Positions 26,461 to 35,735 of a stretch of 64,000 nt of DNA are shown here, in pieces. A model generated the notes under the pieces. That model was not told where the DNA came from. It ran no database searches and worked only from the letters and a program-made list of their open reading frames with translations. This DNA is from Planctomycetaceae bacterium (lineage in GTDB: Bacteria; Planctomycetota; Planctomycetia; Planctomycetales; Planctomycetaceae): the NCBI GenBank assembly GCA_020426505.1, contig JAGQPX010000137.1:1-64000 (forward strand), in the 5' to 3' direction. The stretch's first letter is position 1, and each line of letters starts with the position of its first letter. The position numbers and the translations under genes are program-made.

Positions 26461-28596
26461 ATGACTTTCCTCGCCCCAGCCTTGTTGTTCGGTCTCGCGT
26501 TAGCGTCTGCACCGATCATCATTCATTTGCTGAACCGCCGCCGGTTCCTTCGGGTGGACTGGGGGCCGATGAAGTACCTCAAGCTCACGCTCAAGTCGAA
26601 TCGCAGGCGACTGCGGCTGGAGCAATGGCTACTGCTCGCCGTGCGAACTCTTGCCATCGTGATGCTGTTTCTTGCTATCGCTCGGCCAATGAGTTCAGGA
26701 GCTAATCTGGCAGGATTCCTGAAGGTGCAGGGACGAGCAAGCCGCGTGATCGTGATCGACGATTCGCTGAGTATGTCCTTTCAGACAAACGGGCGCTCCG
26801 CATTCGAGCAGGCGAAACAGGCAGCGAGCAGCATCGTGCAAGCGGTCGGTGCGCAAGACAGTCTCACGGTGGTCACCTCCTCGCAACCGAGTCAGCCTCT
26901 CGTCAGGCACGCTCAATTGGAAGAGGCTGACCTTACGCGACTCGAATCGACCATCAGCGAACTCGAAGGCAGTGATCGGGCGAGCGCCTGGGCAGCGACA
27001 TTCGATGCAGTCGATCGCCATTTGGAGACAGCCGTCTTTCCCTTGAAAGAGGTGATCGTCATCACGGACCTGTGGGCGAATGGTTGGACGTCCGATCTCA
27101 CCGAGCTTTGCGACCGCTGGTCGGAGCAGGATGTCACGCTGCGAATCGTCGACGTCGGGGACGAGCCGGAGGCCAACCGGCGTGTGCTGAGCTTTGAGCA
27201 GTCTGATCCCGTGGCACTTGTCGACACGGAGGTGCATTTCATCGCGGAGATTCAGAACGATGGAGCCGAGCCGCTGTCCGCCGGTCAGGCAATGCTCACC
27301 GTCGATGAAGAAGTACAGGCGCTCACGTTACCCGACTTGCCCACGGGTGAAACGGTCGAGGTGCCGATCTCGCTGACGTTTGACACGCCCGGCCTCCACC
27401 GCGTCTCACTCTCGATCCCGCATGATGGACTCTCCAACGATGACGATGCTCATTTGATTGTCGATGTCAGGCGGTTGGTCGAAGTGACGCTCGTGGATGG
27501 CGAGCCCGGATTGGGCGCGTTCGAGAGTGAACTTGATTTCCTCGCGATCGCGCTCACCGCCGGCAATGCCCCGTGGCAGATGAACACGGTCCTCGCCTCC
27601 GAGTGGGCGACGCAGCCGATCGGGGCGCCGGATGTGATCGTGCTGGGCAATGTCGAAAGACTGGAGCCGGACCGCGTGCGTCAGTTGGAGCAGCTCGTCT
27701 CGGCAGGCACAGGGCTGATGATCTTTGGGGGCGAGCAACTCGATATCGAGGCGTACAACGAAACACTCTTCAAGGGGGGAGAAGGTCTTCTGCCGGTCCG
27801 CCTCAGTGAAATCAAGGATGCCGACACGACCGGGCTGGTAATTGAGCCGCACGCAGTCTCGCCGCTCAGCCCTTTGCTCAAACTGTCGGCTGAGTCGCTG
27901 GGCCGCGTTCGGCCTCGGCGTTTCATCAGCACCAGTGTTGACGAGGAACCGGGAGCTGATGTGCGCGTACTTGCGAGATGGAACAACCCAGCCAGTTCGC
28001 CAGCTGTCATCGAGAAGCGTTTCGGCGATGGTCGCGTGATGTTCTGGACGATGACGGCTGACCGCGACTGGAGCGACTGGCCGACGGAAGCGAGCTTCGT
28101 GCTGGCGATGCGGATGGCCGCCGACTCGGTCGCGGCCCGCATTCTCCGGTGGGAAAACGTCACGACCGGACAACCCCTGCGATTCCCGCTCGATCCTGAG
28201 TTCGCCCCGCAGACGGCCAAGCTGTCGGTCCCGCCAACCGGTGATGAGGTCTCATTGTCGATTGAGCGTGCTGAGGGCACTGATCCGATGCTGCTGTCCG
28301 CGGCAACCCGACGTGCGGGGCACTACACGGCATTATGGGAAGCAGCGGGCATCGGTGAAAAGACGCATCCGTTCGCTGCGAGTCCCGATGTGACCGACAG
28401 CCGTCTCGAACGTATCGATACTGCCGGGCTGGAGCCATTTCTCGGTCGCCTGACTCCACAACTCATCCGCTTCTCCGGTGAGTCGATCGACGTGGCCACA
28501 GCGGGCACCGAGTTGTGGCGGTCCGCCGTGTTAGCGCTTGTGAGTCTCATCGTCGTTGAGAGTCTACTGGCCCCCTGGGTCGGGAGGGTACGGTGA
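26461..28596 (+). CDS. BatA-domain/vWA membrane protein
   Basis: 711 residues. The N-terminal BatA module has two TM helices (LLFGLALASAPIIIHLL, then the basic loop LNRRRFLRVDWGPMKYLKL, then LLAVRTLAIVMLFLAIARP). A vWA domain begins at about residue 96 with the MIDAS VIDDSLSMSF. A long extracytoplasmic region follows, including a GATase-like part (DVIVLGNVERLEPDRV, GTGLMIFGGEQL), and a final TM helix (LALVSLIVVESLLAPWVG). Membrane-anchored vWA proteins of this kind pair with MoxR/DUF58. The stop overlaps the GTG start of the next gene (GTGA at 28593-28596). Confidence 0.88.
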   Translation: MTFLAPALLFGLALASAPIIIHLLNRRRFLRVDWGPMKYLKLTLKSNRRRLRLEQWLLLAVRTLAIVMLFLAIARPMSSGANLAGFLKVQGRASRVIVIDDSLSMSFQTNGRSAFEQAKQAASSIVQAVGAQDSLTVVTSSQPSQPLVRHAQLEEADLTRLESTISELEGSDRASAWAATFDAVDRHLETAVFPLKEVIVITDLWANGWTSDLTELCDRWSEQDVTLRIVDVGDEPEANRRVLSFEQSDPVALVDTEVHFIAEIQNDGAEPLSAGQAMLTVDEEVQALTLPDLPTGETVEVPISLTFDTPGLHRVSLSIPHDGLSNDDDAHLIVDVRRLVEVTLVDGEPGLGAFESELDFLAIALTAGNAPWQMNTVLASEWATQPIGAPDVIVLGNVERLEPDRVRQLEQLVSAGTGLMIFGGEQLDIEAYNETLFKGGEGLLPVRLSEIKDADTTGLVIEPHAVSPLSPLLKLSAESLGRVRPRRFISTSVDEEPGADVRVLARWNNPASSPAVIEKRFGDGRVMFWTMTADRDWSDWPTEASFVLAMRMAADSVAARILRWENVTTGQPLRFPLDPEFAPQTAKLSVPPTGDEVSLSIERAEGTDPMLLSAATRRAGHYTALWEAAGIGEKTHPFAASPDVTDSRLERIDTAGLEPFLGRLTPQLIRFSGESIDVATAGTELWRSAVLALVSLIVVESLLAPWVGRVR

Positions 28597-31085
28597 GGCA
28601 ATTCATAGAAACTCTGTTCGGCATTGACGCTCCTTCGTGGACCGCGGGGGGGACGTGGCGGCTGGAGTGGCTGTCGCTGCCGGACGGGGATCGCATGTTG
28701 CTGCTACTCGCGGGGTTGTTGGTCGCCGCACTGGGGCTGTGGGCTTTGTATCGCTGGGAAGGCAGGCACGTTCACCCGGCGAAGCGCTCGCTGCTGTGGG
28801 GTGTCCGCCTCGTGGTGCTGGCCCTCGTCGTCGGCATGATGTTGGAGCCCGTGCTCGTCCTCGTGAAGGAGGAGTATGCACCGTCGAATCTGTTGGTGCT
28901 CGTTGACTCCTCTCAATCGATGGGGCTTCGCGACGCCTGGCAGGATGAAGCCGCCGCCAATCGCGCAGCCGAGCAACTCGGCATCGACGGCGGACAGGAG
29001 TCGCTGCGAAAGCTCACACGTCTCGATCTTGTGTCCCGGATTCTTGACCCGTCAATGATCGCGGCGCTCGAGGGTGAGGACGAACGCATCGTGCACATTC
29101 ACCGGTTTGCGGATCGAATGGAGGAGGACGCGATCTCGGCATTTGGTGAGCAATTGGATGCCGAGAGTAGCGCTAATCCGAAGGCGATGGATGAGACTCC
29201 ATCAACCATCAACGATCAACCATCAACTTTCAACCCCACAGGCGAAACGACGGCGATCGGATCCGCGCTCAAACAGGCGCTGCTTGCCTACGCAGGGACG
29301 CCTGTTGCGGGAGTGCTGATCATCAGTGACGGCCAGTCGACCAGTGGCGAGCCGGTCGATGCGGCGGCAAAGGTCGCTGCGGACGAGAACGTCACGGTTG
29401 TCACGGTAGCGATCGGCACGGTCGAGGGTCCCCGGAACGCGACGATCACGAGCGTCGAGTCGAGCCCGGTCGCGTTTGTGCGGGACACGAATCAGGTCAC
29501 AGTGCAGGTGCAATCGCGCGGCATGCAGGATGTCTCGGGGGGCCTTGTTGTCGAGATGCGACGCAACGGCGGCCCGTGGCAGGAACTTGGCCGGGAGGAC
29601 ATCATTCTTGGTCTCGACGGTGCCCAGCAGTCGTTTACGTTCGACTTCAGCGAGACGCGACCCTCCAAACTCGAATTCCGGGCGACTCTCGAAGACCTCG
29701 GCCCCGAACTCTCTGAGGATGACAACGTCGGTCACTCTGAGACGCGGATTGTGCGGCAGCGGTTGCGGGTTCTGTTCATCGCCGGCTCGACCTTTCCCGA
29801 AGTGCAGTTCATGCGGAACACGTTTCTCCGGGATCGAAGCATCGAACTGTCGACATGGAACATGGCCGCCGATGAAGAGTACGAGCATCCAGGCGATACG
29901 CCGATCAATCGTTTGCCCGTCACGCAGGAGGAATTGGACGACTACGACTGCGTCCTTTTGTATGACCCCCATCCGGAAAAGTGGCCTGCAAACTTCCCTG
30001 AATTGATGATCAACTTCGTCACGAAGGCGGGGGGTGGGCTGGTGCTGATGGCCGGTGAGATGCAGACGGGCGGACTCTTCGACCGGCAACACGATCCGCA
30101 GCTGGCGTGGCTCGACATGCTACCCGTGATCCGCGAGCCCGGGTTGTTTCGTTCCGAGGTGCAACTGAAGCTGAGCGCTCGTCAGCCGTGGAAGTTCGTC
30201 GTCACCGATCAAGGCATGACGGACCCGGTCTTCGCCTTCTCGGAAGACGCCGAGGCGAACCGGCGAATCCTCGAACAACTCCCCGGCATGTTCTGGCATT
30301 TCCCGGTTACGCGGGCCAAGCCCGGCGCGACGGTGCTCGCCGTCCATGGTGATCCCCGAATGCGAAACGAATTCGGTCCAGAGGTGCTCCTGGCGACACA
30401 GCTGGTGGGGCCCGGAAGGACGATGTTCGTCGCTTTTGACAGCACGTACCGCTGGCGATATTTGTCGGAGCAGTTCTTCGAAGGATTCTGGGCTCGGGTC
30501 GTTGATCGAGCCGGTCGCAACAAACGACTGGGCGGCTCCTATCCCTTCCGATTGTCGACCGCGCGTTCGACCTACAAGCCGGGCACGACCGTAAAGGTCC
30601 TCGCCCGCTTCCATGATGTTGATTCCATCGAGCCGGGCCTTGATGTGCTGCATGGCGAGGTGGAGCGGGGCGACGATGAGCCGATCCCACTCTCCCTCAC
30701 TCCCGACGAACAGCCGGGCGTGTTCTCAACGAGCTTTCCCGTCAACCGGCCGGGGACACATTTCATCCGCGTTTGGATGGGTGACGAGACAGCGGGTGTG
30801 AGCGTACGGGCAGCGACTCTCCCCATGGAGGTCGAGTTACCGAATCTCGAATACGAGAACCCCGGTGTGGATCGCACATCCTTGCAAATCCTCGCGGCAG
30901 CAACGGGCGGCGAGTCATTCAACCTCACGGAAGTGGATCAAATCCCGGAAGCCTTCAAAGTCGGCAAAATCGCCCGTCAACTCGAACATCGCGAGGAGAT
31001 CTGGGACGCTCCGATCATCTATGCGTCGATCTTCATCCTGCTGTGCATCGAATGGATCGTCCGCAAGAGGAATCGGCTGATCTGA
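28593..31085 (+). CDS. Large vWA/glutamine-amidotransferase-like membrane protein
   Basis: 830 residues from a GTG start overlapping the previous stop by 4 nt. There are two N-terminal TM helices (MLLLLAGLLVAALGLWALY and VRLVVLALVVGMMLEP). The vWA domain has MIDAS LVDSSQSMG, the Thr site GETTAIGSAL and the Asp site IISDGQST. A GATase1-like domain (VLFIAGSTFPEVQFM ... YDCVLLYDPHPE ... GGGLVLMAGE, ~residues 385-500) has no obvious catalytic Cys. A C-terminal TM (YASIFILLCIEWIV) ends the protein. Inside the vWA domain, before GETTAIG, a 35-nt heptamer array (29199-29233) encodes STINDQPSTFN. Last gene of the rightward arm. Confidence 0.87.
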   Translation: MRQFIETLFGIDAPSWTAGGTWRLEWLSLPDGDRMLLLLAGLLVAALGLWALYRWEGRHVHPAKRSLLWGVRLVVLALVVGMMLEPVLVLVKEEYAPSNLLVLVDSSQSMGLRDAWQDEAAANRAAEQLGIDGGQESLRKLTRLDLVSRILDPSMIAALEGEDERIVHIHRFADRMEEDAISAFGEQLDAESSANPKAMDETPSTINDQPSTFNPTGETTAIGSALKQALLAYAGTPVAGVLIISDGQSTSGEPVDAAAKVAADENVTVVTVAIGTVEGPRNATITSVESSPVAFVRDTNQVTVQVQSRGMQDVSGGLVVEMRRNGGPWQELGREDIILGLDGAQQSFTFDFSETRPSKLEFRATLEDLGPELSEDDNVGHSETRIVRQRLRVLFIAGSTFPEVQFMRNTFLRDRSIELSTWNMAADEEYEHPGDTPINRLPVTQEELDDYDCVLLYDPHPEKWPANFPELMINFVTKAGGGLVLMAGEMQTGGLFDRQHDPQLAWLDMLPVIREPGLFRSEVQLKLSARQPWKFVVTDQGMTDPVFAFSEDAEANRRILEQLPGMFWHFPVTRAKPGATVLAVHGDPRMRNEFGPEVLLATQLVGPGRTMFVAFDSTYRWRYLSEQFFEGFWARVVDRAGRNKRLGGSYPFRLSTARSTYKPGTTVKVLARFHDVDSIEPGLDVLHGEVERGDDEPIPLSLTPDEQPGVFSTSFPVNRPGTHFIRVWMGDETAGVSVRAATLPMEVELPNLEYENPGVDRTSLQILAAATGGESFNLTEVDQIPEAFKVGKIARQLEHREEIWDAPIIYASIFILLCIEWIVRKRNRLI
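29199..29233 (+). repeat. Heptamer array inside the vWA/GATase coding sequence
   Basis: Five units read CCATCAA, CCATCAA, CGATCAA, CCATCAA and CTTTCAA. Because three heptamers equal seven codons, the peptide shows a 7-residue echo (PSTIN-DQ-PSTFN) in a low-complexity stretch between DETP and GETTAIG. It looks like an intergenic-type repeat that arose or was inserted within a tolerant loop. Confidence 0.7.
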
Positions 31086-31170
31086 TTCCCGGGGGCGGTG
31101 AGGGAGATCTGTGTTTGTCGAACGCAGCGATTTCGGACCGTGCTCAATTGAAGTCGATTATCAAGGTTGG

Positions 31171-31728
31171 CTACGCCTCTGCGGTCACCGGTGTGTCGTC
31201 GAGACCCCGTTCTCGGCGGATCGTTCTCACGGAGGACATGATTTCGTCCACGAGTCGACCGTTCCGCTGGATCGTCTGGTACTCAACAACGCTGACGGCC
31301 ACGTTGGCGAGGAGCGTCACGCAGGCCAACGTGAGATGGATGATTCCGGACGATGCCAGTGTGACCGATGAACCCGGATCGGCGACCGCGCCGAATCCTC
31401 CTGTCACAATTAACAGGAGTATGCAGGCGACCATTCCGGGCATCGTTTGATATTTGAGCTTGATGTTCGCAGCCCGTGAATCGATCCCCAACTGGTAGAC
31501 CTCCGACGTCTCCTCGATCCAGCGGCCTGTGCCCATGAAGTACGTCAGCACGATTGCGTGAACGAGCAGCGTTAAGGTGACGGCAGCCAACGCAACCAGG
31601 AAATGAACCGACATCGGGACGCCCGTTGATCCCTCGACAGTCGGGTCCTTCATCGCCCAACCCAATAGGAATGTGACGATCAACCCCAGATTGCTGACGA
31701 CGGCCAGTGTCGCGAATATCCGATTCAT
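31171..31728 (-). CDS. Integral membrane hypothetical protein
   Basis: 185 residues with four predicted TM helices: ATLAVVSNLGLIVTFLLGW, VHFLVALAAVTLTLLVHAIV, MVACILLLIVTGGFGAVA and IIHLTLACVTLLANVAVSVV. Two membrane histidines flank the second helix. The loop TYFMGTGRWIEETSEVYQL is a distinctive conserved-looking motif. The C-terminus is polar (VDEIMSSVRTIRRERG). No family named. The start at 31728 is preferred because it begins the first TM helix directly; 31743 is five codons upstream. It converges with the vWA operon end (85-nt gap). Confidence 0.7.
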   Translation of the reverse strand: MNRIFATLAVVSNLGLIVTFLLGWAMKDPTVEGSTGVPMSVHFLVALAAVTLTLLVHAIVLTYFMGTGRWIEETSEVYQLGIDSRAANIKLKYQTMPGMVACILLLIVTGGFGAVADPGSSVTLASSGIIHLTLACVTLLANVAVSVVEYQTIQRNGRLVDEIMSSVRTIRRERGLDDTPVTAEA

Positions 31729-31857
31729 GATTTCAAGTCCCATCGTTTTCGGTCATCGAAACGCGATTTCAGGGACGTCAGTTCCTCTAAAAGGTCAAGT
31801 GACTACGACAGTGGCGGGTTCGATCAGGGGGGAGAATGGTCAGCCGACCGTGTCCTG

Positions 31858-34074
31858 TTATTCGACGGCGGTTTTGCTGCTGACGTCGACGAGCGTTCGT
31901 TCAGCCGGTCCGACGGGCACCGTGTTGTACTCGCCCTCACCTTCGAAAATCTTCAGCATCTGGTCGGCCTTCACATCCTTAAAGACCTGAGTCGTGTCGC
32001 TGGTCGGCCAGTAGATTTCCAGTTGATCGATCCGTTCAGCGGTCCCCAGCCCCAGGTGTTGGCACAGAGGGTTTCCTCCGAAGGTCCCGCCGCTGTTGAC
32101 CCATTTGTAGATCGAGCGGCTCGCTCCGTCTTCGGTGACATCAGCGCGAATGCGTGCTCCGACACCTGCCCGATTGGACGTCGTGCCTGTCAGCCGGACC
32201 ATGATCCAGTGATTGTTGAATCCCGGATTCTGGAACAGTGCATCGGAAAAGGCGTCTCCCGGAAAGGCCCCGCCGAGTTCGATGAAGATGTCCTGATCGC
32301 CATCGTGATCGTAGTCCGCGAAGGAGACGGCATGTCCCTTCTGGAGATGGCCCAGTCCGGCCGACGTCGTTACTTCCTTGAAATGACTGCCGCGTTCATT
32401 GCGAAACATGCGGTTCGGCATCAGACCGGCATAGTCGGGGTAGCCGGTCCCGAGGTAGAAGTCGAGAAAGCCGTCGTTGTCCATGTCGCCGAAGTTTGAT
32501 CCCATCGGCAGGGTGACTTTCGCCAGATCCATCTCCTCGGTGACGTCTCGGAAACCGCCCTTGCCGTCACCCTGATACAGCCGATCGGTTCCTGCCTGAT
32601 GCGACTGGCCGAGATAGTCCGCAGCGAAGTTATCCACGCTGGACCAATAGGCTGCGACGTAGATATCGAGAGCCCCGTCGTTGTTGAAATCCCAGAACCA
32701 GGTCGGGAAGCTGCGAAGCGGTTCCGTCACGCCCGCCTGTGCGGCCACATCGGTGAATGTCCCATCACCATTGTTGTGATAAAGCTGATTTGGCCCCTTG
32801 AGGTTGGACACATACAGGTCGGGGAACCGGTCGTTATCGTAGTCGCCCCAAATGACACCCTTGGGATAGCGACCGCCTGTCACCCCTGCTTCACTGGCAA
32901 CGTTGGTGAAATGGCCGGTGCCGTCATTATTGAACAGCTCGGAGTTGTCCAGCTCGTTGGCGACGAAAAGATCGAGATCTCCGTCGTTGTCGTAATCGGC
33001 CCAGGCAGCACTCTGCGTCGGATAGAAGTTCTCACCAAGCCCCACATCAAACGTCACGTCACGAAACCTTGCGTTGCCGTCATTCTGCAGTAATGAATTG
33101 GGATGACGGCCATGTTCTCTCAGCCACGCGCCACGGAGCACGAGGATGTCGATGTCACCGTCGCCATCATAATCCGCCTGAATCATGTTTAATCCGCCGA
33201 CCAGACCTGTCAGGTTGGCTTGCTCCGTATGATCCTTAAACGTGCCGTCTCCATTGCTCAGCCAGCAACGCATCTGCCCAGCCGGGTCCCACGACGAGCT
33301 GACCACATCCAACCAGTTGTCGCCATTGAAGTCCTCCACGATCATCCCGCCGCACATTGAGAACGTATCGAGACCGAGTTCCGGCGCGATGTTCTTGAAC
33401 CTCGGGAACTCAACGTCCCTCGCGACCTGATCGTCCAGCACTCGCCACCGCTCCGGGACCCCATCGGGGTATTCCCCCAATGTCATGTAAGCCACGTTGA
33501 GCAGCCAAATTGCTGTTGCGTCGTCGGGGTTACGTTCAAGATACGTCGTCAAATGCGTGGCGGCGTTACGGGCCGGCTCTTTGTTGCGATGGATGCCCCC
33601 GCCTTGAATCGGGAATATGCAGCAGTCGCCATCGCGGCATTTCACGCAATTCTGATTCTCAGCGAGTCGCAGGTATGCGACGGCCAGTCGTTTGGTCAAC
33701 TGATCCTGCACCTGATCTGCGTTCGGCAGAATGCTTCCGACCTGCGGAAACATGGACAGGCAATCGTGCAGCAAATCGACTGCCGTCTGCGTCTCCCCTG
33801 CCTGAAGCAGCGCCTCGGCGAGTTGAAACTGCAATTGCAGCTTTGCGGTTGGGGGGGCACCTGCCGGCAAACTGGCGAGTTGCTGCGTCAGGCGGCGTCG
33901 CGGACCATCGCCAAGAAACGGTTGTTCGTCAGACGTTCGACTCTGAATCTCCTTGAGGGCAGCGATCATCCGCGCGTGGCTGTCGTCTATTACTTCGGTC
34001 TGTGATGTCGCTGGAACGGGTTTGCCTCCACAGCCGGCCACGCTCAGCACCACAAATAGCATCACCAGTCGCAT
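31858..34074 (-). CDS. CRTAC1-family lipoprotein (FG-GAP/VCBS propeller with ASPIC/UnbV)
   Basis: 738 residues with lipobox VVLSVAGCGGK. An N-terminal TPR-like helical region (LQFQLAEALLQAGETQTAVD) is followed by CVKCRDGDCCIFPIQGGG, a motif typical of this family, and a second TPR-like repeat (HLTTYLERNPDDATAIWLLN). At least seven FG-GAP/VCBS blades with calcium-binding DxDxDGxxD loops follow (DYDGDGDID, DYDNDGDLD, DFNNDGALD, DMDNDGFLD, DYDHDGDQD). The C-terminus is ASPIC/UnbV (GARIRADVTEDGAS, GLGTAERIDQLEIYWP). GAGGAG is 8 nt before the ATG at 34074. Probably a surface adhesin or scaffold; planctomycetes have many. Confidence 0.92.
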   Translation of the reverse strand: MRLVMLFVVLSVAGCGGKPVPATSQTEVIDDSHARMIAALKEIQSRTSDEQPFLGDGPRRRLTQQLASLPAGAPPTAKLQLQFQLAEALLQAGETQTAVDLLHDCLSMFPQVGSILPNADQVQDQLTKRLAVAYLRLAENQNCVKCRDGDCCIFPIQGGGIHRNKEPARNAATHLTTYLERNPDDATAIWLLNVAYMTLGEYPDGVPERWRVLDDQVARDVEFPRFKNIAPELGLDTFSMCGGMIVEDFNGDNWLDVVSSSWDPAGQMRCWLSNGDGTFKDHTEQANLTGLVGGLNMIQADYDGDGDIDILVLRGAWLREHGRHPNSLLQNDGNARFRDVTFDVGLGENFYPTQSAAWADYDNDGDLDLFVANELDNSELFNNDGTGHFTNVASEAGVTGGRYPKGVIWGDYDNDRFPDLYVSNLKGPNQLYHNNGDGTFTDVAAQAGVTEPLRSFPTWFWDFNNDGALDIYVAAYWSSVDNFAADYLGQSHQAGTDRLYQGDGKGGFRDVTEEMDLAKVTLPMGSNFGDMDNDGFLDFYLGTGYPDYAGLMPNRMFRNERGSHFKEVTTSAGLGHLQKGHAVSFADYDHDGDQDIFIELGGAFPGDAFSDALFQNPGFNNHWIMVRLTGTTSNRAGVGARIRADVTEDGASRSIYKWVNSGGTFGGNPLCQHLGLGTAERIDQLEIYWPTSDTTQVFKDVKADQMLKIFEGEGEYNTVPVGPAERTLVDVSSKTAVE

Positions 34075-34151
34075 TCCCATTGCTCCTCGTCTCAATCCGC
34101 TTCGCATCTTTCGCTACCAACTCATGTGGTTGTCAAGGGGGGACGGTTGCA

Positions 34152-35624
34152 CTACGCGATGATCTTCTCAGCCACGTTTCCTGCGACGTCTGTCAGCCGG
34201 AAGTTGCGGCCCTGGAACTTGAACGTGAGCGCCTCGTGATCCAATCCCAGCAGGTGCAGGATTGTCGCGTGAAAGTCGTTGACGTGCATTGGGTCTTCGA
34301 CGACGTTGAAACCAATGTCGTCGGACTTCCCGTAGGACACGCCTCCCTTCACGCCGCCGCCGGCAATCCACACGCAGTAGGCATCCTTGTGGTGATCTCG
34401 ACCGACGGTTTTCTTATTCCCGTCGTTGGGCTTACCTTGAACCATCGGCGTGCGGCCGAACTCGGCTCCCCAGACCACGAGCGTGTCCTCCAGCAGACCG
34501 CGAGACTTGAGGTCCTTGATGAGCGCCGCCATCGGTCGGTCCACGTCCTTGCTCTTCTTGGGGATATTGGAGAAGACGCTGCTGTGATGGTCCCAACCGG
34601 AGTTATTCAATTGGACAAACCTCACGCCCCGTTCGACGAGTCGACGGGCGAGGAGGCACTGGTTGGCGAAACTCTCCTTGCCGAGGTCGGTGCCGTACAT
34701 CTCGTGGATGTGTGCCGGCTCGCCTGCGAGGTCCATCAACTCGGGCACGGCGGATTGCATGCGGTACGCCATCTCGTACTGGCTGATGCGTGTGGCGATC
34801 TCCGGGTCGCCGACGTCTGCAAGCCGCGTGCGGTTGAGGTCGTTGACCGAGTCGACAATGCGTCGCCGCCGTTCATCGTCGATGCCTTCCGGGTTCGACA
34901 GGAACAACACGGGATCGCCTTCCGAACGGAACTCAATCCCCTGATGCTTGCTCGGCAGGAACCCGCTCCCCCACATGCTGTTCCCCGCCCCGGCGAGCGT
35001 GCCGCTGTTGAGCACGACGAAGTCCGGAAGGTTCTTGTTCTCGCTCCCCAATCCATAGCTGACCCACGCCCCCAGTGACGGTCGACCGAACTGTCCGAAG
35101 CCGGTCTGAAAGAACATCTGAGCCGGCCCATGATTGAAGTGATCTGTATGCAGACTCTTGATCACACACAATTCGTCGGCGACTTCACCCAAGTGCGGCA
35201 GTGTCTCTGAAAGTTCGAGGCCACTCTCGCCGTGTCGACGAAACTTGAACTGCGTGCCCAACAGGTTCGGCTTCTCACGAATGAAGGCGAGTCGCAGTCC
35301 CTCCCACAATTCGTCCGGCATTGACTGACCGCTTAGTCGGACCAATTCGGGCTTGTGGTCAAACAAATCGAGGTGCGACGGCCCACCGACCATGTGCATG
35401 AAGATGACGTTCTTCGCACGCGGTGTGAAATTCTCCGGCGGAGACACCAGCTTTGCAGACGCTCGCTGTTCCTCGATCAACATTGACGCGAGCGCAATCG
35501 AGCCGACCCCTGTCCCGACACGCGAGAATATCTCACGCCGCGAGATTTCTTGCAGGGAGTCGAGACGCGACGAACGGGCGTTACGCCGCCAATTGGCAAC
35601 CGATTGTTGAGAGTGGACGTGCAT
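34152..35624 (-). CDS. DUF1501 family protein (second copy)
   Basis: 490 residues. An N-terminal twin-arginine-like motif [11 protein letters not shown] is followed by a hydrophobic segment. DUF1501 hallmarks are [30 protein letters not shown] and [16 protein letters not shown]. It shares clear end-to-end similarity with the DUF1501 at 4667-6190 but is too divergent for a recent duplication. Unlike that copy it has no adjacent PSCyt/DUF1549 gene; its neighbours are a CRTAC1 gene downstream (77 nt, same strand) and a membrane protein upstream. The start is uncertain: the ATG at 35624 is preferred, with 35657 and 35672 in frame and no clear RBS for any of them. Confidence 0.9.
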   Translation of the reverse strand: MHVHSQQSVANWRRNARSSRLDSLQEISRREIFSRVGTGVGSIALASMLIEEQRASAKLVSPPENFTPRAKNVIFMHMVGGPSHLDLFDHKPELVRLSGQSMPDELWEGLRLAFIREKPNLLGTQFKFRRHGESGLELSETLPHLGEVADELCVIKSLHTDHFNHGPAQMFFQTGFGQFGRPSLGAWVSYGLGSENKNLPDFVVLNSGTLAGAGNSMWGSGFLPSKHQGIEFRSEGDPVLFLSNPEGIDDERRRRIVDSVNDLNRTRLADVGDPEIATRISQYEMAYRMQSAVPELMDLAGEPAHIHEMYGTDLGKESFANQCLLARRLVERGVRFVQLNNSGWDHHSSVFSNIPKKSKDVDRPMAALIKDLKSRGLLEDTLVVWGAEFGRTPMVQGKPNDGNKKTVGRDHHKDAYCVWIAGGGVKGGVSYGKSDDIGFNVVEDPMHVNDFHATILHLLGLDHEALTFKFQGRNFRLTDVAGNVAEKIIA

Positions 35625-35735
35625 CAATCCGGGTTCTCGTGGGAGGTTCCCTTCCATCATACACGAGAGCAAGGATGATCGGTATCAGAACCCCGGAGAG
35701 ACTCGGTTTTTCGACTCGGATCGCCCCGTCAAACA

